Origin: DATBQN01 sp963755825 | Lineage (GTDB): Bacteria; Acidobacteriota; Thermoanaerobaculia; Multivoradales; UBA5704 | Length of the DNA: 64,000 nt | Direction of reading: 5' to 3' | Assembly: GCA_963755825.1 (NCBI GenBank) | Contig: CAVWLA010000003.1 | Coordinates: 1,798,001-1,862,000 of the forward strand | In this document: positions 8,001 through 16,360 of the stretch, piece by piece | Position numbering within the stretch: the stretch's first letter is position 1 | Layout: each line of letters begins with the position of its first letter | Notes under the pieces: generated by a model | Told to the model about the DNA's origin: nothing | The model's input: only the letters and a program-made list of their open reading frames with translations | Databases searched by the model: none | Translations under genes and position numbers: made by a program

Positions 8001-10490
8001 CTAGTAATTGGCGAAGGCGAGGGCGAGGAGCGCCTTCTGCTCCATGCCGTGCGCCTTGGCCGAGCCGGTCGCCGGGCTGCCGGAGGCCGAGCGCTTGATG
8101 GTGCGCACCGGCCGGCGGCCGGCCACCCGCTGGATGCTCGGCAGGACGGAGAAGAGCGCCCCCATGTTCGCCGGCTCCTCCTGCACCCAGACGATGTCGC
8201 GCGCCGCCGGGTGGCGCTCGAGGATCTCCGCCAGCTCGCGCTCGGGGAACGGGTAGAGCTGATCGAGAAAGACGATCGCCGTCGTGGTGTTGCCCAGCCG
8301 CTCGCGCTCGCGCCGCAGCTCGTGGCCGATCTTGCCGCTGCAGAGGAGGACGCGGGCGGCGTCCGCCACCTCGGCGTCGGGGACGACGTCGAGGAACCGC
8401 TCGCGCGAGAGGTCGGCGAGCGGCGACGACGAGTCCTTGTGGCGCAGCATGCTCTTCGGCGTGAAGACGACGAGCGGCTTCCTCCACGGCCGCAGCGCCT
8501 GGCGCCGCAGCAGATGGAAGTACTGCGCCGCGGTCGACGGCTGGCAGACCTGGATGTTGTCCTCGGCGGCGAGCTGCAGGTAGCGCTCCATGCGCGCGCT
8601 CGAGTGCTCGGCCCCCTGCCCCTCGTAGCCGTGCGGCAGCAGCATGACGAGCCCGGAGAGGAGCCCCCACTTGTCCTCGCCGGCGGTGATGAACTGGTCG
8701 ATGATGACCTGGGCGCCGTTGGCGAAGTCACCGAACTGCGCCTCCCAGAGGACCAGCGTCTCCGGGTAGTCGCGGCTGTAGCCGTATTCGAAGCCCAGCA
8801 CCGCCGCCTCCGAGAGCATCGAATCGTAGATCTCGAAGCGCGGCTGGTCGGCCGCGACGTGCTGCAGCGGCAGGTACTCCTCGCCATTCTCGACGTCGAT
8901 CAAGACCGAGTGGCGCTGGTTGAAGGTGCCGCGGCGGCTGTCCTGGCCGCTGAAGCGGATCGGCGTGCCGGCGGCGAGGAGCGAGGCGAAGGCGAGCGCC
9001 TCGGACATGCCGTAGTCGACCGCCAGCTCGCCGCGGCTCATCTTGGCGCGCTGCTCGAGCAGGCGATTGATTTTCTCGTGGACGTGGAAGCCCGCGGGCG
9101 CCGTCGTCAGCACTTGGCCCAGCCGCCCGAGCTCCGCCGCCTCGACGCCGGTCGGCACCTCGTACTCCGGCTTGTGGCGGCCGCCAACATAGCGGTCCCA
9201 GTAGGCGGGGAGAGTGCGCAGAGTCGGCTTGCGCTCGACCTCGCCCGCCTGCCGCTGCGCCTCGTCGAGCTCGGCGCGGAGCGCCGCCGCCTTCGCCTCG
9301 GATTCGGCCTCGGGGATGCCCAGCTGGCGGGCGTAGACCTTCCACAGCGGCGGATGCGCCGCGATCTTCTTGTAGAGCAGCGGCTGGGTGATGGTCGGAT
9401 CGTCGACCTCGCTGTGGCCGTGCCGGCGGTAGCCGATCAGGTCGACCACCACGTCCTCGCCGAAGGCGTAGCGGTACTCGATGGCGAGCGCCGCGACGCG
9501 GAGGACGGCGCGGGCGTCCTCGCTGTTGACGTGGAAGATCGGGATGGGGAGGCGGCGCGCCACGTCCGAGGCGAAGCGGGACGACTGGAACGACCGCGGC
9601 TCGGTGGTGAAGCCGATCAGGTTGTTGACGATGACGTGCACGGTGCCGCCGACGTCGAAGCCGGCGAGCGCCGAGAGGTTGAGCGTCTCGGCGAGGATTC
9701 CCTGGCCGGCGAAGGCGGCGTCGCCGTGGAGGAGGATCGGCACCACCTTCTGCCCGCGCGCGTCGCCGGAGCGCACCTGCTTGGCGCGGGCGCGCCCCTC
9801 GGCGATGGCGTCGACCGCCTCGAGGTGGCTGGGGTTGGAGACCAGGTGGATGAAGAGCTCGCGGCCGCCGGAGCCGTGGAAGGTGCCGGTCGCCCCCATG
9901 TGGTACTTGACGTCGCCGCCGCCGAGGATGCTCCGCGGATCGACGTCCTCGAAGCCGGCGAGGAGCTCGTAGGCCGGCCGGCCGACGGTGTGGAGCATGA
10001 CGTTCAGGCGGCCGCGATGGCTCATGCCGAGGACCACCTGGTCGCCGTCGTGCGCCGCGATCGACTCCAGCATCTCCGAGAGCAGCGGGATGAGCGCCGC
10101 GACGCCCTCGATCGAGAAGCGCTTGGTGCCCAGGTAGCGGGCCTGGAGGACCTGCTCGAAGGTCTCCGCCGCGAGCACCTCGTCGAGCGCCCGCGCCAGG
10201 CGCCCGCCGTCGACCGCCGCCTCGTTCTCCATCCGCTCGGCGACCCAGCGCCGGCGCTCGGGATCGGCGATGTGCATGAACTCGACGCCGATCGCCCCGG
10301 CGTAGACCCGGCGGAGCGCCGCGACCGCCGGCAGGGTGAGGTCGCCCAGCGCCGGGTGCTGCTCCGGCCGCAGCCGATCGAGCGGATCGAGATCTGCCGC
10401 CAGGTAGCCCCAGCGACGGAAGGCGTCGACCGTCTGGGGATCGGGAGTCGGGGGGGCGACGGCGCTCTGCTGCGGTTCGGCGATGGCCAT
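8001..10490 (-). CDS. sucA: 2-oxoglutarate dehydrogenase E1 component
   Basis: SucA is the thiamine-diphosphate E1 subunit that decarboxylates 2-oxoglutarate in the TCA cycle. The 829 residues match the family along the whole length: GVEFMHIADPERRRWV, the LGMSHRGRLNVM His motif, GDVKYHMG, LHGDAAFAGQG, SYRRHGH-type IGYRRHGHSEVDDP, EAQFGDFANGAQVIIDQF and LLPHGYEGQGAEHSSARMERYLQL. It is about 100 residues shorter than E. coli SucA, mainly because the N-terminal E2-binding helix (LSGVNAAYIEQLY-type) is missing and the segment after it is short. No sucB or lpd lies beside it, so E2/E3 must be encoded elsewhere. Confidence 0.95.
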   Translation of the reverse strand: MAIAEPQQSAVAPPTPDPQTVDAFRRWGYLAADLDPLDRLRPEQHPALGDLTLPAVAALRRVYAGAIGVEFMHIADPERRRWVAERMENEAAVDGGRLARALDEVLAAETFEQVLQARYLGTKRFSIEGVAALIPLLSEMLESIAAHDGDQVVLGMSHRGRLNVMLHTVGRPAYELLAGFEDVDPRSILGGGDVKYHMGATGTFHGSGGRELFIHLVSNPSHLEAVDAIAEGRARAKQVRSGDARGQKVVPILLHGDAAFAGQGILAETLNLSALAGFDVGGTVHVIVNNLIGFTTEPRSFQSSRFASDVARRLPIPIFHVNSEDARAVLRVAALAIEYRYAFGEDVVVDLIGYRRHGHSEVDDPTITQPLLYKKIAAHPPLWKVYARQLGIPEAESEAKAAALRAELDEAQRQAGEVERKPTLRTLPAYWDRYVGGRHKPEYEVPTGVEAAELGRLGQVLTTAPAGFHVHEKINRLLEQRAKMSRGELAVDYGMSEALAFASLLAAGTPIRFSGQDSRRGTFNQRHSVLIDVENGEEYLPLQHVAADQPRFEIYDSMLSEAAVLGFEYGYSRDYPETLVLWEAQFGDFANGAQVIIDQFITAGEDKWGLLSGLVMLLPHGYEGQGAEHSSARMERYLQLAAEDNIQVCQPSTAAQYFHLLRRQALRPWRKPLVVFTPKSMLRHKDSSSPLADLSRERFLDVVPDAEVADAARVLLCSGKIGHELRRERERLGNTTTAIVFLDQLYPFPERELAEILERHPAARDIVWVQEEPANMGALFSVLPSIQRVAGRRPVRTIKRSASGSPATGSAKAHGMEQKALLALAFANY

Positions 10491-10499
10491 GGCGGAGGA

Positions 10500-10505
10500 A
10501 GGATA
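10500..10505 (-). promoter_or_regulatory. -10 box (TATCCT) 9 nt before sucA start
   Basis: TATCCT on the minus strand, with 9 nt to the sucA ATG and no Shine-Dalgarno between them, fits a leaderless or near-leaderless transcript. Confidence 0.5.
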
Positions 10506-10570
10506 TCGCGTCCGCCGAGGGCCGGTGCCCGGCAGGCCCGCGAGCCCAACGATCCCAACACCCGGCGAGT

Positions 10571-10576
10571 TACGAT
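10571..10576 (+). promoter_or_regulatory. -10 box (TACGAT) 6 nt before a GTG start
   Basis: TACGAT ends 6 nt before the GTG of the next gene, again too close for a ribosome-binding site. Confidence 0.45.
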
Positions 10577-10582
10577 GCGGCC

Positions 10583-10930
10583 GTGTTCGCCGAGTTTCAC
10601 GAGCCCGACCTCGCCGACCGCCTGCGCGCCGCCGCCGCCTGGCCGCTCGCCGCCTTCCTCTTCGCCCAGATCTGCGACAGCGTCTATCCGCTCCTCGCGA
10701 TCGTGCCGCACTGGCTCCTCCAGGCGGTCCGCCTCGGCCTCCTGGCGGGCCTCGTCGGCGGCGGCACCGGCGGTCTCTTCGCGCTCCGCGAATGGCTCGA
10801 AGCCCTCGGCAAGAAGGGCGCCGAGGCCGGCAGCGAGGCCGCTTCGCGCCCGCCCTTCGGCTTTCCCGTCGCCGGCTGGCTCGGCGGCCTCATCGGCGGC
10901 CTCATCGCCTGCGCCTGGACGCTCAAGTAA
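10583..10930 (+). CDS. Hypothetical membrane protein
   Basis: The 115-residue protein has three hydrophobic segments (WPLAAFLFAQICDSVYPLL, AVRLGLLAGLVGGGTGGLFAL and VAGWLGGLIGGLIACAW) with Gly-rich, glycine-zipper-like patches. It starts with GTG directly after a TACGAT -10 box. It is divergent from sucA, with 92 nt between the two starts. No family recognised. Confidence 0.55.
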   Translation: MFAEFHEPDLADRLRAAAAWPLAAFLFAQICDSVYPLLAIVPHWLLQAVRLGLLAGLVGGGTGGLFALREWLEALGKKGAEAGSEAASRPPFGFPVAGWLGGLIGGLIACAWTLK

Positions 10931-10972
10931 CCTCCGTGCGATACTCCCGCCGCCAATTCTCGGGAGCTGTCG

Positions 10973-11398
10973 ATGGTCTCATCACACCTCTGGGGCAGCC
11001 TCTTCCTCGCCATGGGCGCCGCCGTCCTCGCCTACGGCGCCAGCCTCTTCGTCGCCAAGCTGCGCTTCGTGCGGCACGCCGTGCCGGCGACTGGGATGGT
11101 GGTGCGCCGCGAGGCGGAGCCGAACGCCCGCTCCTGGCGCCCCGCCTGCTACTTCCCGGTGGTCGCCTTCGACACCGCCGAGGGCCGGCAGGTCGTCTTC
11201 CGCTCGCCCGAGATCCTGCGCGACCGCGCCTGCCGGGTGGGGACGGAGCTCGAAGTCCTCTACGACGGTGCCCGACCGGAGCGCGCGCGGATCGCCGCCG
11301 GCAGGTGGTACGACGTCTTCATGACGCTCTATCTCGGAGCGCTGGTGAGCGCGGCCGGGGCGGTTCTCGTGATCGGCCTCACGCCGCCGAGCTGGTAG
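10973..11398 (+). CDS. DUF3592 domain-containing membrane protein
   Basis: The 141 residues contain an N-terminal transmembrane helix, a small beta-rich soluble region (GMVVRREAEPNARSWRPACYFPVVAFDTAEGRQVVF, then GTELEVLYDGARPERARI) and a C-terminal transmembrane helix (YLGALVSAAGAVLVIG). This helix-beta domain-helix arrangement with the VxVLYDPxxPxxARI-like segment is typical of DUF3592. Function of the family is unknown. A GGGAG site precedes the ATG. Confidence 0.7.
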   Translation: MVSSHLWGSLFLAMGAAVLAYGASLFVAKLRFVRHAVPATGMVVRREAEPNARSWRPACYFPVVAFDTAEGRQVVFRSPEILRDRACRVGTELEVLYDGARPERARIAAGRWYDVFMTLYLGALVSAAGAVLVIGLTPPSW

Positions 11399-11444
11399 CG
11401 GCTCGCGCCGATCGCGCAGCCCTGCACGTCGGCGGGCCGTTGCC

Positions 11445-11633
11445 TCAGAGGCCGTTGACCAGCGAGCCGAGCAGCAGGAGGACGCCGGCGAGCACCAGCA
11501 TCCAGACCCCCAGGCGATCCGGGAGCGAGAGCGCGCCGAGGGCGTTGAGCAGCCCGACCAGCCAGAGGATGCCCGCCAGGAGGACGGTGCCCCGCCGCGG
11601 CGCCTGCGTGTGAAACCCACGGTTCCTCGCCAT
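11445..11633 (-). CDS. Small two-helix membrane protein
   Basis: The 62-residue protein has a basic N-terminus (RNRGFHTQAPRRG) and two hydrophobic helices (TVLLAGILWLVGLLNALGAL, VWMLVLAGVLLLLGSLV). A strong GGAGG ribosome-binding site lies 6 nt before the ATG. It converges on the DUF3592 gene. No family recognised. Confidence 0.6.
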   Translation of the reverse strand: MARNRGFHTQAPRRGTVLLAGILWLVGLLNALGALSLPDRLGVWMLVLAGVLLLLGSLVNGL

Positions 11634-11818
11634 GCAGAACCTCCAATTCTCGATGCCGGATCGGCGAGCGGACGATATCAGACCGCGCCACGAGGGCTGT
11701 CCGCTCTGATCTCGTTTCCGAGCCTTCCCACGGCCGGCGGCGATCTCCCCGTGGCCCGCGTCGCCAGGATGCCGCGGATCGCCGGCGGCCCGGTCGAGCG
11801 GCCGCTCGCCGACCTGCC

Positions 11819-12406
11819 ATGGTCCGCGCTGGCGCCGCTCCCCCGTTCCGGCTCGCCGACGGCAGCGCCGACGCGGCGCAGCAGACCGCCGTGCGGCTCG
11901 GCTGGGACGACGATGCCCTCTACGTGCGCTTCGACTGCGCCGACCGCGACGCCTGGGGGACCTACACGCGGCGCGACGAGCCGCTCTACGAGGAGGAGGT
12001 GGTGGAGCTCTTCCTGGCGTCCGGCGAGGCGGCGCCGGCCCTCTACTACGAGCTCGAGGTGAGCCCGCTGGGGACGCTCTTCGACGCCCGCATCGACAAC
12101 CCGGACGGCCGCCGCGACACGCTGCGCGCGACGACCGCCTGGGACTGCCCGGGCCTCCGCTGGGAGGCCGGCGCGGCCGCTGCCGCGACCGGGGAGGACT
12201 GGTGGGCGGCGCTCCGCATCCCCTGGAGCGCCGTCGCCCCGCCGGGGCCGCCGCCGCCCGTCTGGCGCGCCAACTTCTTCCGCGTCGAGCGGCCGCGGGA
12301 CGGCACGCCGCCCGAGTGGAGCGCCTGGTCGCCGACGCTCGCGACGCCGCCGAACTTCCATCTGCCGGACCGCTTCGGCTTGCTGCGACTGGTCGACGGG
12401 CGCTGA
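11819..12406 (+). CDS. Carbohydrate-binding family 9-like protein
   Basis: The 195-residue protein carries the CBM9-like pattern: TAVRLGWDDDALYVRFDCADRD, EEEVVELFLASG, YYELEVSPLGTLFDARI, then WWAALRIPWSAV and WRANFFRVERP, ending with FHLPDRFGLLRLV. These stand-alone CBM9-like proteins are common in Acidobacteriota and Bacteroidota; some bind xylan or cellulose ends, but no enzyme is attached and no signal peptide is seen. The N-terminus looks slightly short for the family, which normally starts one strand earlier; no upstream in-frame start codon fits. Confidence 0.75.
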   Translation: MVRAGAAPPFRLADGSADAAQQTAVRLGWDDDALYVRFDCADRDAWGTYTRRDEPLYEEEVVELFLASGEAAPALYYELEVSPLGTLFDARIDNPDGRRDTLRATTAWDCPGLRWEAGAAAAATGEDWWAALRIPWSAVAPPGPPPPVWRANFFRVERPRDGTPPEWSAWSPTLATPPNFHLPDRFGLLRLVDGR

Positions 12407-12431
12407 CGTCGCGCGTCGCGTCAGGCAGAGA

Positions 12432-12917
12432 TCAGCCGCGCTCGGTGCCGTCCGCGGCGGGCTCGCCGTAGAGGCTCTCGCAGATGCGCGACAGCTCGCG
12501 GCGGTCGCGGAGCGAGATCCTCGCGGCGAGCTGGCGCTGCTCCTCGTCCATCGCCGGCTGCATGCGCTCGACGAGGCTCGCCCCCGCCGCAGTGATGCGG
12601 GTGAGGGAGAGCCGGCGGTCGCGGGCGGAGCGGTCGCGCTCGACCAGGCCGCGGCGCTCGAGGCGGTCGACGAGGCGGGTCACATCGGGGGCGCGGTCGA
12701 TCATCCGCCGCGCGATCTCGCAGCGCGGATGGCCCTCCGGCGCGCCGCGCAGGATGCGCAGCAGGTTGTACTGCGAGGGGGTGATCTCCCACTTCTCGCA
12801 CAGCCGCTCCATGCGCTCCTGCACGTACTCCCCCGCCACCATCAGGTTGAGCAGCGCTTCCTGCATCGGGCTCTCGAACTGTTCCTGGCGCAGGCGCCGG
12901 CGGAGCGCGTCACCCAT
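12432..12917 (-). CDS. MarR-family transcriptional regulator
   Basis: The 161-residue protein has the winged-helix MarR layout: helix 1-2 dimer region (ALLNLMVAGEYVQERMERLCEKWEITPSQYNLLRIL), recognition helix after CEIARRMIDRAPDVTRLVDRLERRGLVERDRSARDRRLSLTRIT with the wing DxRD/RRxSLTRIT, and a C-terminal helix. MarR proteins usually repress their own and adjacent genes until a phenolic or other ligand binds. It is divergent from the phytanoyl-CoA dioxygenase gene, and palindromes lie between them, making that gene a candidate target. Confidence 0.9.
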   Translation of the reverse strand: MGDALRRRLRQEQFESPMQEALLNLMVAGEYVQERMERLCEKWEITPSQYNLLRILRGAPEGHPRCEIARRMIDRAPDVTRLVDRLERRGLVERDRSARDRRLSLTRITAAGASLVERMQPAMDEEQRQLAARISLRDRRELSRICESLYGEPAADGTERG

Positions 12918-12924
12918 GGCTTTC

Positions 12925-12930
12925 CTTATA
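12925..12930 (-). promoter_or_regulatory. -10-like box (TATAAG) 7 nt before MarR start
   Basis: TATAAG on the minus strand ends 7 nt before the ATG; the downstream AAGGAAA could alternatively serve as ribosome-binding site for a longer transcript. Confidence 0.4.
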
Positions 12931-12931
12931 G

Positions 12932-12950
12932 CACCAATGGTGTCTCGACA
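12932..12950. promoter_or_regulatory. Candidate MarR operator (two abutting palindromes)
   Basis: CACCAATGGTG (perfect 5-bp arms around one base) abuts and shares two bases with TGTCTCGACA (4-bp arms). They sit immediately upstream of the MarR -10 box and between the two divergent starts, where an autoregulatory operator would be expected. Confidence 0.4.
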
Positions 12951-12979
12951 CGGATCGCGGCCCCGCCTGCCGGGTCGCA

Positions 12980-12985
12980 TAGAAT
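12980..12985 (+). promoter_or_regulatory. -10 box (TAGAAT) of the dioxygenase gene
   Basis: TAGAAT lies 22 nt before the TTG start, leaving room for the AGGGAGG ribosome-binding site at 12996-13002. Confidence 0.4.
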
Positions 12986-13007
12986 CCGGCTCGACAGGGA
13001 GGCCCGG

Positions 13008-14045
13008 TTGAAAAACATTCTGCAGCGAGTCTGGAAGCGCGGCGGCGGCGAGCCGCCGGCGCCGATCGGCGCGGACGGCCGTCTGGCGAGCGACCTGTGG
13101 GTCGACCAGCCCGGCGCCGCCGCCCGCATCGCCGCCTGGAAGCGCCAGGGCGAGATCGGCGACGCCGCGGCCGCGGCGCTGGGGCATTTCGTCGACAAGG
13201 GCTATCTCACCTTCGACGCGGGCATCTCGCCCGCCCTCCTCGACCAGTTCGCCGGCGACGTCGACCGCGTCTGGCGCGAAAGGCCGCCCGACCTCGCCTG
13301 GGCGCGCGAGGGTCTGCTGCGCTCCTTCGCCTATGCCGACGCGGCGCGCGACCGCCGCGCCTCCTACCGCATCGCCGACTTCCACTCGCACTCGCAGGCG
13401 GCGCTCGCGCTCCTCCTCTCGCGGCCGATCTTCGACTACGTCGAGCGCATCCTCGGCGCCGAGGCGGTCGCCACGCAGTCGCTCTACTTCGAGTACGGCA
13501 GCCAGCAGCCGCTCCATCGCGACCCCATCTTCGTGCAGACCAAGCCGCCCTCGCACCTCGTCGCCGCCTGGATCGCTCTCGAGGACATCCACCCCGACAG
13601 CGGTCCGCTCGTCTACGTCCCCGGCTCGCACCGCCTCCCCTACTACCAGTTCTCGCCCGGCGAGCACCGCTTCGACCACGGCCGCCACGGCGACGCGGAG
13701 TCGGCGGCGATGGCGGCCTTCGACCGCCAGCAGGTGGCCGCGGCGGGCCTCGCCACCGAGGCGCTCACCTGCCGCCGCGGTGCGGTGCTCCTCTGGCACG
13801 CCTCGCTCCTCCACGGCGGCTCGGTGGTCGCCGATCCGGCGCGCACGCGGCGCAGCTTCGTCGTCCACTTCTCGACCCTCGCCGACTACCGGATGCGATC
13901 GCAGAACCTGCTGGAACGGGTGCGACGGGAGGATGGCAGCGAGGCCGAGCGGACGCGGATCTTCGAGACCGAGACGGTGCTCGAGGCCAACGGCTGCCAC
14001 GGTTTCGACAGCCCCATCCGCGGCTACCAGCCGCCGCCGCTCTGA
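13008..14045 (+). CDS. Phytanoyl-CoA dioxygenase (PhyH) family protein
   Basis: This is a predicted Fe(II)/2-oxoglutarate-dependent oxygenase of 345 residues. The iron ligands are visible as H170-x-D172 in PLHRDPIFV and H269 in ASLLHGGS, followed by RRSFVVHF, which holds the 2-oxoglutarate-binding Arg. VYVPGSHRLPYY is also typical. The TTG start at 13008 is chosen because AGGGAGG lies 5 nt upstream; an in-frame upstream extension would overlap the divergent MarR gene. Substrate unknown; many bacterial PhyH proteins hydroxylate lipids or natural products. Regulation by the adjacent MarR protein is plausible. Confidence 0.85.
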   Translation: MKNILQRVWKRGGGEPPAPIGADGRLASDLWVDQPGAAARIAAWKRQGEIGDAAAAALGHFVDKGYLTFDAGISPALLDQFAGDVDRVWRERPPDLAWAREGLLRSFAYADAARDRRASYRIADFHSHSQAALALLLSRPIFDYVERILGAEAVATQSLYFEYGSQQPLHRDPIFVQTKPPSHLVAAWIALEDIHPDSGPLVYVPGSHRLPYYQFSPGEHRFDHGRHGDAESAAMAAFDRQQVAAAGLATEALTCRRGAVLLWHASLLHGGSVVADPARTRRSFVVHFSTLADYRMRSQNLLERVRREDGSEAERTRIFETETVLEANGCHGFDSPIRGYQPPPL

Positions 14046-14075
14046 CGCGCTGCTGAACGCTCGGCCGGCGCCGCG

Positions 14076-14840
14076 TCAGGGCAGCGGCGAGTCGGCGACG
14101 AAGGCGGCGGCGAGGGTGCCGAGGTCGCCCGGCACGGCGAGCGAGGTCTCCGTCCAGCGGAAGTCCTCGGCGCGCAGAGCGGAGCGGCGCGGGTCGGCGA
14201 GATCGAGGCGCGCGCCGGCCGGCGCGGCGAGCCCGAAGAGGCGCAGGTTGCGGAAGCGCGGCCGCAGCAGCCTCTCCCAATCCCACAGATAGCGGTTGGC
14301 GCGGTGGACGCCGCTCGCCCGCTGCTGCTCCATCATCCGATCGTCGACGATCGGCGGCACCGTCGCGACGAGGATGCCGTCGGCGGCGAGTCCGCGGCGG
14401 GCGCCGTCGAGCGCCGCCGCCGGATCGGCGAGGTGAGCGAGGACGTTCGCCGCCACGGCGAGATCGAAGCTCGCCGTGCCGCCGGCGAGCGGAGCCGGCA
14501 GCTCCTCGGCGCGGCCGGCGACGAAGCGGACGCGCGCACCGGCCTCGCCGAGACGCCGCCGCGCGTAGGCGAGGCTCCTCGAGTCGGGATCGAGGCCGAC
14601 GACCTCGACGGCGCCGCCGCGCAGGAGCTCCACGGCGCCGTAACCGGTGCCGCAGCCGATGTCGAGCACGCGCCGCCCCGCCGCGCGGCCGGCGGCGAAG
14701 TGGTATGCCGCGAGGTGGGCGACGAAGAGATCGTTGGCGACCGTCGGCGAGACGCCGCCGCGCGCCGGCAGGCCGGCGGCGAGGCGGCGGAGCGCGTTGC
14801 CGGCACGGGCGGCGGCGAGGGCGAGGGAGGCGGCGGGCAT
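14076..14840 (-). CDS. Class I SAM-dependent methyltransferase
   Basis: The 254-residue protein has motif I VLDIGCGTGYGAVELL, an acidic post-I VVGLDPDSRSLAYAR, and FDLAVAANVLAHLADPAAALDGARRGLAADGILVATVP (motifs II and III), a Methyltransf_11/25 arrangement. The N-terminal part (SPTVANDLFVAHLAAYHFAAG) resembles methyltransferases acting on sugars or lipids, but no substrate can be named. It follows the permease gene by 23 nt in the same direction. Confidence 0.85.
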   Translation of the reverse strand: MPAASLALAAARAGNALRRLAAGLPARGGVSPTVANDLFVAHLAAYHFAAGRAAGRRVLDIGCGTGYGAVELLRGGAVEVVGLDPDSRSLAYARRRLGEAGARVRFVAGRAEELPAPLAGGTASFDLAVAANVLAHLADPAAALDGARRGLAADGILVATVPPIVDDRMMEQQRASGVHRANRYLWDWERLLRPRFRNLRLFGLAAPAGARLDLADPRRSALRAEDFRWTETSLAVPGDLGTLAAAFVADSPLP

Positions 14841-14863
14841 AGGGAATGACGGGCGAGCCGATC

Positions 14864-16198
14864 CTATCGCGGCGGCGCCTGCCGCCCCTCGCCCTCCCGT
14901 GCGGCGCCGGGGGCGAAGAACCGCCGCAGCGGGTCGCCGGCGAGCACCAGGGCGATGCCGAGGAGCGCCGGCAGCGGATCGTGGAGGAGGACGAGCGCCG
15001 CCATCAGCGCGCAGCCGAGGAGGAAGAGAATCGGCGCCGCCGGATACCACCAGCGGTCGACCCGCCGCTCCAGCCGGAAGAGCGAGCCGGCGGTGAGCGC
15101 CACGAAGAAGACGGCGGAGAAGACGAAGAAGGCGAGGATGCGGTCGAAGGCGCCGAGCAGGAGGATGAGGAGGGCGAGGCTGGTCTGCCAGAGGATGGCG
15201 GCGACCGGCGAGCCGAAGCGCGGCTGCAGGCGGCCGAAGACGGCGAAGAAGGCGCCGTCGCGCGCCATCGCGTAGTAGACGCGCGGCGCCGCCATGGTGA
15301 GGGTGAGCAGGCCGCCGAGGACGGCGAGGAGGACGCAGGCCGAGAGCACCCGGCCGCCCGCGGCGCCGAAGAGGACGGTGCCGAGCTGCGCCACGAAGTC
15401 GGTGTTGGAGACGATACTCTCGAGCGGCACCACGTAGAGAAAGGCGAAGCTGACCAGCAGGTAGATCGCGGTCACCACCATCACGCCGCCGGCGAAGGCG
15501 CGCGGCAGGTTGCGCTCGGGGGCGCGGATCTCGCCCGCCAGCTTGCCGACCTCCCACCAGCCGCCGAAGCTGAAGAAGGCGGCGATGGCGGCACCGGCGA
15601 GCGCCGGGAAGAGCGGCGGCGAGCCCGCCCGCCGCGCCACCAGAGGTACCAGGTGCGCCAGGCTGCCGCGCCCGCTCGCGAAGGCCCAGGTGACGAGGGC
15701 GAGGAGGACGGCAAGCTTGAGCAGGTTGGCCGCCGCCATGACGCGGCCGCCGAAGCGGGCGCCGAAGTAGTTGTTGATCGCCAGCGCGACGAGGATGGCG
15801 GCGGGGACGAAGGGCGCCGCGGCGGCCGGCAGCGGCAGCAGCGCCAGCACGTAGGCGGCCGCCCCCACCGCCAGCGCGGCGGCGAGCCCGGGGTCGAGCA
15901 CGGCGGCGCTCATCCAGCCGTAGAGGAAGGCGACGCGCGGGCCGTAGCCGCGCCGGAGGTAGACGTAGTCGCCGCCCGCCTGCGGGTAGCGGAGGGCGAG
16001 CTCGCCGTAGCAGAGAGCGCCGCCGAGCGCCATGCCGCCGACCGCGCACCACATGGCGGCGAGGAGGAGCGGCGAGCCGAGCGACTTCGCCATCATCGCC
16101 GGGGTGAGGAAGATCCCCAGCGCGATCGACTCGCCGGTGACCGTGGCGATCGCCGCCGCGAGACCCAGCTGCCTCGGCTCCGCCATCGCCGCCGCCAT
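14864..16198 (-). CDS. APC-family amino-acid permease
   Basis: The 444-residue protein has about twelve transmembrane segments and opens with GLAAAIATVTGESIALGIFLTPAMMAKSLGS, the conserved GxxIGxGIF-like substrate-binding helix of the amino acid-polyamine-organocation superfamily. GELALRYPQAGGDYVYLRRGYGP (helix 2-3) and GEIRAPERNLPRA are also diagnostic and point to the LAT-type branch. It is an inner-membrane transporter of amino acids or amines. Clustered with a methyltransferase; no regulatory site seen. Confidence 0.9.
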   Translation of the reverse strand: MAAAMAEPRQLGLAAAIATVTGESIALGIFLTPAMMAKSLGSPLLLAAMWCAVGGMALGGALCYGELALRYPQAGGDYVYLRRGYGPRVAFLYGWMSAAVLDPGLAAALAVGAAAYVLALLPLPAAAAPFVPAAILVALAINNYFGARFGGRVMAAANLLKLAVLLALVTWAFASGRGSLAHLVPLVARRAGSPPLFPALAGAAIAAFFSFGGWWEVGKLAGEIRAPERNLPRAFAGGVMVVTAIYLLVSFAFLYVVPLESIVSNTDFVAQLGTVLFGAAGGRVLSACVLLAVLGGLLTLTMAAPRVYYAMARDGAFFAVFGRLQPRFGSPVAAILWQTSLALLILLLGAFDRILAFFVFSAVFFVALTAGSLFRLERRVDRWWYPAAPILFLLGCALMAALVLLHDPLPALLGIALVLAGDPLRRFFAPGAAREGEGRQAPPR

Positions 16199-16308
16199 TG
16201 GACGCCCGCTCCGATCCGCCCCTCTTCCCTACCGTCAGGCCCCGGGGCGGCGCGAGGCTACCCCACGCCGCGCGCGACCGTCCAGCGACGCCGGCGACGG
16301 GGACTGCC

Positions 16309-16331
16309 TCAGCTTGGTCTCCTGCGGGCGG
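16309..16331 (+). repeat. Partial copy of the 47 kb inverted-repeat element
   Basis: These 23 bases are identical to 47068-47090, inside the left half of the inverted-repeat element at 47063-47157. The right half is absent here. It lies between the permease start and the pgm stop. Confidence 0.6.
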
Positions 16332-16360
16332 CCGCCGATCCGCTCGGGATCAGCTCGTGA

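Noticed and set aside
8049..11324. Very long plus-strand open frame
   Set aside because: It is antisense to sucA; its composition (Arg/Ala/Asp/Val repeats) is the usual shadow of a GC-rich gene.
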